Shown here piece by piece: positions 8,671 to 15,198 of a DNA stretch of 24,081 nt (position 1 is its first letter; each line of letters opens with the position of its first letter). Both the position numbers and the translations under genes were made by a program. The stretch spans positions 1-24,081 of the forward strand of contig DIKT01000005.1 in the NCBI GenBank assembly GCA_002424635.1. Reading direction: 5' to 3'. This DNA comes from Desulfobulbaceae bacterium UBA5611 (GTDB lineage: Bacteria > Desulfobacterota > Desulfobulbia > Desulfobulbales > Desulfocapsaceae). The notes beneath the pieces are model-generated. The model saw only the letters and a list, made by a program, of their open reading frames with translations, made no database searches and was not told the DNA's origin.

Positions 8671-10008
8671 ATGAGCAGAAAAAAATCTATTTGGGATGTG
8701 TTTGCCTCAGTCAAGCTTGCAATAATTATTATCAGCCTGGTAGCCGTCACCTCAATTATGGGCACATTTATCCCTCAGAATAAACCTATCCAGTGGTACG
8801 ACCAGGAGTATGGTACTAATCTGGCCCAATTGCTCCTGAAATTAGATATCACTAATATGTATGGCTCATGGTGGTTTCTGATATTATTGGGACTTCTCAG
8901 TACTAATCTCCTCGTCTGCAGTCTTGAACGATTTCCAAGCACTTGGCAACAGATCAAGACTGATGGTCTCGACACTCCCATTACCCGTCTTGAGAATATG
9001 AGCAATCAGCAGGAATGGCGCAGCAGTTTATTGCTGTCGCCAACAGTCTCAGCACTAGCCGCCAAACTCCACCTCGGTGGCTGGAACAGCAGTATTCGTC
9101 AGGGAGTTGGCGACACTCGGCTTTTTGCTCAAAAAGGCAGGTGGAGCCGCATTGGTGTTTATCTGGTTCATCTCTCTATTCTTGTAATATTTGTCGGGGC
9201 CATCATTGGTGAACTCTTTGGATTTAAGGGCAATGTCATGATTCCTGAGACCCAGCAGACAGATAAAATATATACCGCCAGTGGTAATCAGACTATTGAT
9301 CTGGGTTTTACCGTGCGTTGTGACTCTTTTAATCTTGAGTTTTATCCAACCGGCATGGTCAAGAAATATAAATCAGACTTAACTATTATCCAGGACGGTC
9401 AAGAACTGTTTCAGGCGGCAATAGAGGTGAATTCCCCATTGCATTACCAGGGTATTACCTTATATCAGGCCAGCTATGAAGGATATCAGGATTTTATGAT
9501 CAAGGTGACCAATAAGACCAGTGGTCACAGTAATAACTCAATAGTTGCTTACCAGGAAAAAGGGCAGTGGCCGCAGGAAGGTCTTACCTTTGGGGTCGTT
9601 AATGCTGAAGGCATCGGCCCGGCGGTGTCGCAGCTGAAGATCTGGTTTTCCGATGGCAAGGGTGCGCCATCACTCTTCTGGCTTAACAATGGTGCGACCG
9701 CAACTATTATAAAAGATAGCACCGAGTATCTCATCACCGGCAAACAAATGTATGCGACCGGTCTACAGGTCAGTAAAGATCCGGGAGTCTGGGTTGTTTA
9801 TTCCGGATGTGGCCTGATGCTTCTGGGGTTAGTGGTTGCCTTTTTTATGTCGCACCAACGGGTCTGGATTGTGGCCAAAGAAGATGACACGGGCGTAGCA
9901 GTGCTTTTGGCCGGCAGTAGCCATAAAAATAAGGAAGGTTTTGAAAGGATTTTTAATGATCTTGCAGAAATCTTGCGCAAGTCAACTTTAACGCAAGATA
10001 TCGTATGA
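8671..10008 (+). CDS. resB: Cytochrome c maturation protein ResB (System II)
   Basis: ResB (Ccs1) and CcsA together form the System II haem lyase that carries haem across the inner membrane and attaches it to CXXCH motifs. Four membrane helices are visible: VKLAIIIISLVAVTSIMGTF, WWFLILLGLLSTNLLVCSL, a third around VHLSILVIFVGAIIGELFG containing a histidine, and a fourth around VYSGCGLMLLGLVVAFFMSH. A long outside domain lies between helices three and four, as in the family. The protein is 445 residues. The usual partner ccsA is not next to it; the neighbour downstream is a convergent multiheme cytochrome gene. The start has only a weak ribosome binding site. Confidence 0.93.
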   Translation: MSRKKSIWDVFASVKLAIIIISLVAVTSIMGTFIPQNKPIQWYDQEYGTNLAQLLLKLDITNMYGSWWFLILLGLLSTNLLVCSLERFPSTWQQIKTDGLDTPITRLENMSNQQEWRSSLLLSPTVSALAAKLHLGGWNSSIRQGVGDTRLFAQKGRWSRIGVYLVHLSILVIFVGAIIGELFGFKGNVMIPETQQTDKIYTASGNQTIDLGFTVRCDSFNLEFYPTGMVKKYKSDLTIIQDGQELFQAAIEVNSPLHYQGITLYQASYEGYQDFMIKVTNKTSGHSNNSIVAYQEKGQWPQEGLTFGVVNAEGIGPAVSQLKIWFSDGKGAPSLFWLNNGATATIIKDSTEYLITGKQMYATGLQVSKDPGVWVVYSGCGLMLLGLVVAFFMSHQRVWIVAKEDDTGVAVLLAGSSHKNKEGFERIFNDLAEILRKSTLTQDIV

Positions 10009-10048
10009 GTTCAAATAGACCCATTTAAGTTTATTTGAACTCATACGA
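10001..10048. terminator. 17-bp perfect hairpin between the resB and cytochrome 3' ends
   Basis: The 17-base arm at 10001-10017, beginning TCGTATGAG, is repeated in perfect inverted form at 10032-10048, with a 14-base loop. The left arm includes the resB stop codon. It separates convergent genes and could act in both directions, but neither side has a continuous T tract. It may be a non-canonical terminator or an RNA-stabilising hairpin. Confidence 0.5.
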
Positions 10049-10065
10049 AAGTTAATTAGTTTTTG

Positions 10066-11529
10066 TTATTGCGGTTCATCATGACACATATTGCAATCTT
10101 GTCTGATAATCTTACCGAATTTGGTTTTATGTTCATCATCATGGCATCTGAAACAGCCGTAGCCCTCATCAGCATTCTGATGTCCTAGATGCTGTCGATA
10201 AGTTCCCCAGGTCACCTTCATGGCCGGCCATATATTGTTAAGATAGGCTTCCAGAAGAAAAGATCCTGAACCCACTATCTCTTTTTCATTTTTTGTCACG
10301 AAATCATTGCCATGGCGTTTAGCCATCCGTTCGAGCAGGTCGCCAACGATTTTTTCTGTGGCTTCATCCCGACTGGCGTACTCAATCTGCAGGACGGCAA
10401 TACTGTCTTCCCTAATGCCTTCTATCGCTGGATTAAGTTTTTTAGAGGACAGGCCAAAATCAACCACTTGTTCTAGATCGTCATAAACATGGGTAGGACG
10501 ATTATGGCAATCGATACAGTCCATCGTTCTCCATTCCTCAGGTGTTCCCTCTTCAGTGGGCTCTGCATTTACAGCGTATTCTTCTGTAATGCCACCTGGG
10601 CGGGTAACTTTGACATTGCCAATTTGCGTCCGTTTGTTATCAAGGGCCTGATATTCGATTTTGATGTCACGGCTTACATGCCAGTGAATGCCTTCAAAAT
10701 CGTTGGTTACCGGATTACGGCCGCCAATACGTAAGGCTACTTCCTGGATGCTGGGCTCGGTTTGATTTTTATTGGAAAAGGTGATGAATTCCTTGATTTT
10801 CTTGCCATGGAATTTTTCAGGCCAATGACAAGTCTCACAGGTATCCCGTGCCGGTCTCAGGTGCTCGACTGGGGCTGGTATCGGACGGCTGAAATTGCCA
10901 TCGATTACCGCCTTTACCTGGCGCAGACCGGAGAGTTTGGCCTGCACATACCAACTCGCACCAGGGCCGATGTGACATGATACACAGGCAACCTTGGCAT
11001 GGGGGGAGCGCTGATAAGCAGTATATTCAGGATCCATAACCTCATGACAAACCACCCCGCAAAAATAGGAAGAATCGGTGAAATGGTAGGCTTCATAAGC
11101 TACCAGAACCAAAATCGTGAGATTAATGACCGAAAGAATAAGAAATAAGACAATGCCTTTACGATGATGTCTGTTAGCAAGATCAATTTTTAAGTTTTCA
11201 GGATTAAGCAGGCTGTCTTTAAACCATTTTTTGCGCCGGAAATAGCAGGCTAACGGGATAAGAAACAGGCCGAACAGCATCATGGCCGGTAAAAATAAAA
11301 AAGTAAAAATAGCAAAATAATGATTGGCAATCAAGCCCGAGAGATGACCAATAAGACCAAGCACAATCAAGGTGATGGAGACAGTAGTCAGAATTACTCC
11401 CAGAAAACCAAGAGGTGTTTTCCAGGTACATCCTAACAATTTCTGCCATGCTCCCATTTCTTTGCCATCTTCTGTGACTGAAACTTCTGTTTCTCTTACA
11501 TCCTCTTCTTTTTTATCTGGATCTATCAT
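10066..11529 (-). CDS. Hexaheme NapC/NirT-type inner-membrane cytochrome c, ImcH-like
   Basis: Proteins of this type oxidise menaquinol at the inner membrane and pass electrons to periplasmic cytochromes. Three N-terminal membrane helices lie at about residues 38-66, 70-96 and 124-150. Six CXXCH haem sites follow, with first cysteines at 157, 182, 231, 338, 459 and 479. The first (FCGVVCHEVMDP) and second (ACVSCHIGPG) match the NapC/NirT pattern. Three N-terminal helices followed by widely spaced haems is the layout reported for Geobacter ImcH, which has seven CXXCH sites and about 513 residues; this one has six and 487. Assignment as ImcH-like is by architecture only. The Shine-Dalgarno AGGGG precedes the ATG. 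It is the last gene of a three-gene unit with the dead-kinase sensor (11 bases away) and ftsH. Confidence 0.88.
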   Translation of the reverse strand: MIDPDKKEEDVRETEVSVTEDGKEMGAWQKLLGCTWKTPLGFLGVILTTVSITLIVLGLIGHLSGLIANHYFAIFTFLFLPAMMLFGLFLIPLACYFRRKKWFKDSLLNPENLKIDLANRHHRKGIVLFLILSVINLTILVLVAYEAYHFTDSSYFCGVVCHEVMDPEYTAYQRSPHAKVACVSCHIGPGASWYVQAKLSGLRQVKAVIDGNFSRPIPAPVEHLRPARDTCETCHWPEKFHGKKIKEFITFSNKNQTEPSIQEVALRIGGRNPVTNDFEGIHWHVSRDIKIEYQALDNKRTQIGNVKVTRPGGITEEYAVNAEPTEEGTPEEWRTMDCIDCHNRPTHVYDDLEQVVDFGLSSKKLNPAIEGIREDSIAVLQIEYASRDEATEKIVGDLLERMAKRHGNDFVTKNEKEIVGSGSFLLEAYLNNIWPAMKVTWGTYRQHLGHQNADEGYGCFRCHDDEHKTKFGKIIRQDCNMCHDEPQ

Positions 11530-11540
11530 TTACATATCCC

Positions 11541-12458
11541 CTATTGAATACCTTTTCGGAGAATCGCAGCACATTTTTCTCCATTTTGAATAATTTTAGA
11601 AAGTATCTGCTTTTGTTCACTACCTATATTCTCTGCCTCGCAATAATCTGCCAACAGTTGTGAATAGTTGATAATGCCGTTCAGTCTGTTTGTAGCTTCA
11701 TTAATAATTGCAGAAAACTCCGCCTCTCTCCTGTTATGTGTCAAGTCATCAGGGCCGTCCTCATTAGGTTTTTGAATTAACTGATTAAAAGCAGCAATTA
11801 AAGTGCTGATCTCCACACTGTTTCTTTTTTCTGTACTGAGTTTAAGGGTAGTGCCGTCCATCAATGCCTGTTCAGCCTGCGTGGCAAGATCGATCAGGGG
11901 TTTGACAGATTTATGATAAAGGATAATAAGACTGAAACAGGTCAAAAAAATAATCATGCCCATTAACACCAGAGCTCTTTTCTGATATTGCATGAGCCTG
12001 TTTCTCATATCATTGACTACAATTCTATCAAACTGCAGGAATTGCTTATTTATTTGTCGGAGTTGACTAAGAATGGTGGTAATCAAATCTTCATTGGCGG
12101 GCTTTTCGGCAAGATTTCTTAAATTGATTACGACTCGACCCAGATCAAGCTCCTGTAAAAAAGAGAGTTTATATTGGCTCGGAATCAAATGGTTATCAAG
12201 CATGGCTATATACCTGCTTTGCAATTGCTCAAATTCTTTGGCTGCACCGAGGAGCTGCGATGAATCGCGAGATAACAGGCCTTCCGTTGCTTGTTCTTGA
12301 ATGGTGGCATAAAGAAAAATGGTGCTTTCACCTTCTTGAACAATACTACTGTAGTCACTCGTTAGCATATTTTGTCGGATGCCGGTGAGAACAAGTATTC
12401 CCAACAAGAGAGCAGTGCAGATAAAAGTTACCGCACTTAATCTACGTAGCGATCGCAT
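11541..12458 (-). CDS. Membrane sensor with degenerate histidine-kinase dimerisation domain and no ATPase domain
   Basis: This 305-residue protein has a membrane helix at about 9-27, a helical outside domain (about 28-160), a second helix (about 162-181) and a HAMP-like linker (about 182-232). The last part (about 243-305) aligns with a kinase dimerisation/phosphotransfer domain: NEATNRLNGIINYSQ (253-267) matches HEVNNPITGIINFAQ of the kinase at 16988-18130. The phosphoacceptor histidine is replaced by N253, and the protein stops right after this domain, so it cannot autophosphorylate. It may relay a signal by contact or by binding another kinase. It overlaps the end of ftsH by 17 bases with a good Shine-Dalgarno (GAGGTGG) and precedes the hexaheme cytochrome gene by 11 bases. 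I do not recognise a named family. Confidence 0.8.
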   Translation of the reverse strand: MRSLRRLSAVTFICTALLLGILVLTGIRQNMLTSDYSSIVQEGESTIFLYATIQEQATEGLLSRDSSQLLGAAKEFEQLQSRYIAMLDNHLIPSQYKLSFLQELDLGRVVINLRNLAEKPANEDLITTILSQLRQINKQFLQFDRIVVNDMRNRLMQYQKRALVLMGMIIFLTCFSLIILYHKSVKPLIDLATQAEQALMDGTTLKLSTEKRNSVEISTLIAAFNQLIQKPNEDGPDDLTHNRREAEFSAIINEATNRLNGIINYSQLLADYCEAENIGSEQKQILSKIIQNGEKCAAILRKGIQ

Positions 12459-14325
12459 CTACCACCTCTTCCATGGATTGACCGACACTGCAATTTTCTT
12501 TAGCAGTGCAGTTATTGCAGCTATGATCGGCATCTTTAATGGCTGCTATATCTTTTTTAATACTGCATTTTACAATAATATCAAATTCCTCCCCATCCAG
12601 GGTTTCAACCTGGAGTAGAATCTCAGCCAGATTTTCCAGAAGACTTTGTTCCTTTGTTAAAATGCGCACGGCTTCATCATAGCAAGTAAGAAGCAGCTCA
12701 TTAACTTCCTGGTCAATGAATCTGGCGGTATCCGGGCCCATAGGCAGACGTCCGCCATCTCCGCCAATAAAACCGCCGCTTTCAATGGAGAACGATTGAG
12801 GACCCAGAGTTTTACTCATGCCCCATTTGCAAATCATGTCGGTCGCAATTTTGGTGGCCGTCAGCAGATCTCCTTGGGCACCGGTGGTCTGCTGCTGGAA
12901 CATCAACTCTTCAGCTGCCCTCCCTCCCATCAGGACAATAATCTTGCTGCGCAGATATTCTTTGGAATATGCCGGATAGTCATTGATCGGTAATTGCTGG
13001 GTCTGACCAAGGGCCATACCTCTGGGGACAATAGTGATCTTATGCAATGGATCGGAATTGGGGAGTTTGTTAGCCAGAATGCCATGGCCTGCTTCATGAT
13101 AGGCCAGAATCTTCCGATCATGATCATTCATTACCATTCCTTTACGTTCTATACCCATGAGAATACGATCTCGGGCCTTTTCAAAATCCTCATTGAGGAT
13201 TTGATCTCGTCCTTTTCTGGCGGCCATTAAAGCGGCCTCATTGACTAAATTCGCAAGCTCAGCACCGGTAAAACCAGGAGTTGACTTGGCTAAATCCTCA
13301 AAGGCGATTTCCGGATGCAGCGCCACCTTGCGACCATGTACTGCCAGGATTTTCATTCTGCCCTTCAAATCAGGCGCGAGCAAGTTAATCTGTCGATCAA
13401 ACCGCCCTGGCCTCTTCAAGGCTGAATCGAGGATATCAGGTCTGTTGGTAGCTGCCAGTACGACCACAGTATCCTCTGTAGCAAAACCGTCCATTTCAAC
13501 CAACAGAGCATTAAGTGTCTGTCCTCTTTCTTCCTGTCCTCCGGCCGAGGCACCGCTTGATCTGCTGGCTCCTACCGCGTCTATTTCATCAATGAAAACA
13601 ATACAGGGAGCATTTTTTTTTGCTTCTTTAAAAAGATCTCTCACCCTCGAGGCCCCGACACCGACAAACATTTCGACAAAATCAGAGCCACTGAAGCTGT
13701 AAAAGGGGACACCGGCCTCACCGGCCACAGCTTTCGCCAGCATGGTTTTTCCGGTGCCGGGAGGACCCTGGAGCAGGATGCCCCGGGGGATGGTTGCGCC
13801 GATCTTCTTAAAATTGGCAGGATGTTTAAGAAAAGAAATAATTTCTTCTAATTCCTCTTTGGCTTCAGGGATACCTGCAATATCGTTGAAAGTTAGTCCA
13901 ATCTCCTTTCCGCTAAGCCGGACCAGCTTATCACTGGCGAATTTACTCTCTGCTTTTTTGCCAGGCTGAAGAGACCACCAGACCATCATGATTAACATGA
14001 CCACGAACGCTGCAATAACGGTCATATAAATCAGGTTGAACCTATCTGCCTCCACGACGACACGAATATTTTTTCCTTCTACTTTTTCTAAAAATTTACT
14101 GACATCCGGGACTGTTGTTACAAAAGAGTGATTATCACGATCAGTAAAAACAACCCTATTGCCGGTAAATTCAAGTTTGACAATCTGATTGTTATTTAAT
14201 TGCTTAATGACTTCGCTATAATCCTGACTGGAATGTCTATGCTCCATAAACCAGAGCAGGGCCATAAACAGGCACAAAACGGAAAAAAGAAAAAAAATAA
14301 GTAAATTTCGAACAAGAAGGGCCAT
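12442..14325 (-). CDS. ftsH: FtsH-type membrane AAA+ zinc protease
   Basis: FtsH is a membrane-anchored hexameric protease that degrades membrane and regulatory proteins using ATP. Residues 8-26 and 98-118 are membrane helices around a small outside domain. The AAA+ domain has Walker A GPPGTGKT (187-194), the pore motif FVEMFVGVG (216-224), Walker B VFIDEID (243-249) and arginine fingers in KRPGRFDR. The zinc site is HEAGH (410-414), with D486 in GAQGDLLTAT as the third ligand. The frame extends to 14361, but ATG 14325 has AGGGAG upstream and begins directly before the first helix, giving 627 residues. The C-terminal tail is unusual: C603-x2-C606-x5-C612, with C586 before it. It leads an operon with the sensor and cytochrome genes. 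It is probably a specialised paralogue; whether another ftsH exists cannot be seen here. Confidence 0.94.
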   Translation of the reverse strand: MALLVRNLLIFFLFSVLCLFMALLWFMEHRHSSQDYSEVIKQLNNNQIVKLEFTGNRVVFTDRDNHSFVTTVPDVSKFLEKVEGKNIRVVVEADRFNLIYMTVIAAFVVMLIMMVWWSLQPGKKAESKFASDKLVRLSGKEIGLTFNDIAGIPEAKEELEEIISFLKHPANFKKIGATIPRGILLQGPPGTGKTMLAKAVAGEAGVPFYSFSGSDFVEMFVGVGASRVRDLFKEAKKNAPCIVFIDEIDAVGASRSSGASAGGQEERGQTLNALLVEMDGFATEDTVVVLAATNRPDILDSALKRPGRFDRQINLLAPDLKGRMKILAVHGRKVALHPEIAFEDLAKSTPGFTGAELANLVNEAALMAARKGRDQILNEDFEKARDRILMGIERKGMVMNDHDRKILAYHEAGHGILANKLPNSDPLHKITIVPRGMALGQTQQLPINDYPAYSKEYLRSKIIVLMGGRAAEELMFQQQTTGAQGDLLTATKIATDMICKWGMSKTLGPQSFSIESGGFIGGDGGRLPMGPDTARFIDQEVNELLLTCYDEAVRILTKEQSLLENLAEILLQVETLDGEEFDIIVKCSIKKDIAAIKDADHSCNNCTAKENCSVGQSMEEVVDAIAT

Positions 14326-14431
14326 GTAGTTGATCTCCCTGAAGGCAAATGCCGGTTTCAAAAGACTGTCACGTTGATAGCCGTCACTGTAAAGCTAGGA
14401 GAACAACACAGAATAGTCAGCCTGTCAAAAT

Positions 14432-14460
14432 ATAACAGTCAAACCGAGCTTTACTTTCAA
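14432..14460 (-). promoter_or_regulatory. Candidate sigma-70 promoter for the ftsH operon
   Basis: On the minus strand TTGAAA (14455-14460) and TGTTAT (14432-14437) are separated by exactly 17 bases, 107 bases upstream of the ftsH ATG. The -35 matches five of six and the -10 four of six consensus bases. AT-rich DNA makes chance matches common, so support is modest. Confidence 0.35.
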
Positions 14461-14486
14461 ATATTCTTTTATCTCGGGAGTATATG

Positions 14487-14526
14487 AAAAAAGCCGGGAG
14501 GAAGCAAATCCTCTCGGCTTTTTTTA
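14487..14526. terminator. Terminator between the 74-residue gene and ftsH
   Basis: The arms AAAAAAGCCGGGAGGA (14487-14502) and TCCTCTCGGCTTTTTT (14509-14524) pair with one G-T type mismatch around a six-base loop. The flanking A and T runs make it active in either direction. On the minus strand it ends the transcript of the 74-residue gene, and any read-through would continue into ftsH. Confidence 0.85.
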
Positions 14527-14562
14527 TCGTTCAAATATTTATCTTGCATTATCTGTTAAATT

Positions 14563-14787
14563 TTACATGCCGCTTACTGCTTTAAACCAGCCGACGATGA
14601 GCTGCAGCGGTCCACCTGCCTGATACATGGCGGTTGCTAGACAAGCAACAACCCACAATCCAATAATTCCTGTAAAAGCTGCAACACTGCCGATTATTAC
14701 TTTATCGATCTCGGCTGCAACGGTAGTCTGGCTTCCATCTTGAACTCTGCTTTGACTCTGTTGTTTTGTAAGTATTCTTCCAGTCAT
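14563..14787 (-). CDS. Small single-helix membrane protein (74 residues)
   Basis: I do not recognise the family. The first 27 residues are polar and glutamine/serine rich. A hydrophobic segment (about 30-54, VIIGSVAAFTGIIGLWVVACLATAM) is a likely membrane helix, followed by a short tail rich in glycine and hydrophobic residues. The ATG has an excellent Shine-Dalgarno (AAGGAG). A sigma-54 promoter lies 76-90 bases upstream and a terminator directly downstream, so it is a genuine, separately controlled gene despite its size. Its position between a sigma-54 activator gene and the ftsH operon suggests a regulatory or accessory membrane role. Small membrane proteins are known to modulate FtsH in other bacteria, but nothing in the sequence proves that here. 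Confidence 0.8.
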   Translation of the reverse strand: MTGRILTKQQSQSRVQDGSQTTVAAEIDKVIIGSVAAFTGIIGLWVVACLATAMYQAGGPLQLIVGWFKAVSGM

Positions 14788-14862
14788 GATGGCATCTCCT
14801 TGTCTTCTTAAAGGTTTAATTCCTGCCCGTACTTTCCAGTATCGGTCTTTGCCTTGGTAGTT

Positions 14863-14877
14863 GCAGAATGTATGCCA
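14863..14877 (-). promoter_or_regulatory. Sigma-54 (-24/-12) promoter for the 74-residue membrane protein gene
   Basis: Read on the minus strand the site is TGGCA, then TACATTC, then TGC. The invariant GG (14876-14875) and GC (14864-14863) are separated by exactly 10 bases, as sigma-54 requires. It matches the consensus TGGCAC-N5-TTGC at most conserved positions. The predicted start is near 14851, giving a leader of about 64 bases. A sigma-54 activator gene lies directly upstream. Confidence 0.75.
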
Positions 14878-14970
14878 TAATGGAGTGGGAGGCTAAGTTC
14901 TGATTTCTTTTTTAGTATCTAACTGTTTTTCCTCGTATATTTAAAGAAAATATAGGCTTTCACTATTAAT

Positions 14971-15064
14971 GTCCCAAGACAAAATAAAAGTATAAAATAG
15001 AACTGTCCCATCATTGTCCCATCATTGTCCCATATCTGTCCCGAAACTGTCCCATAAGTGTCCC
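14971..15064. repeat. Phased TGTCCC direct-repeat array (11-bp period), candidate activator binding sites
   Basis: TGTCCC begins at 15004, 15015, 15026, 15037, 15048 and 15059: six copies at exactly 11-bp steps. Another copy starts at 14971, 33 bp (three steps) away, and there forms a small palindrome TGTC-N4-GACA. The five-base spacers vary (ATCAT twice, ATATC, GAAAC, ATAAG), so the box rather than the spacer is conserved. The array lies about 120-213 bp upstream of the predicted sigma-54 start site, where enhancers normally sit. An 11-bp direct-repeat spacing is also known from PhoB/OmpR-type sites, so the binding protein is uncertain. Confidence 0.75.
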
Positions 15065-15198
15065 CGGGCCTCAGGAGTTTAATTGTTATAAAGATAACGG
15101 CTATGTATGTGGCTGTAATAATAGAAAATCAAAGGAAGTTACCAGGAGAGATAAACTGATTTATTGAGGTGAATATTTAGATGAGTTAATTTTTCTTA

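Larger units (their letters stand above)
14788..15198. other. 411-bp regulatory intergenic region
   Basis: No protein gene is evident. It holds the sigma-54 promoter of the 74-residue gene and, upstream of that, the TGTCCC repeat array. The stretch between them is AT-rich and could bend. The part next to the regulator gene (15066-15198) shows no strong hairpin or T tract for ending the regulator transcript. Confidence 0.7.

Noticed and set aside
14326..14361. Upstream start for the FtsH protein
   Set aside because: The 12 extra residues precede the first membrane helix without a ribosome binding site; this stretch contains the AGGAGA-like site of ATG 14325.
14971..15064. CRISPR-like reading of the TGTCCC repeats
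   Set aside because: The repeats are only six bases with five-base spacers, far from CRISPR dimensions, and no cas gene is present.
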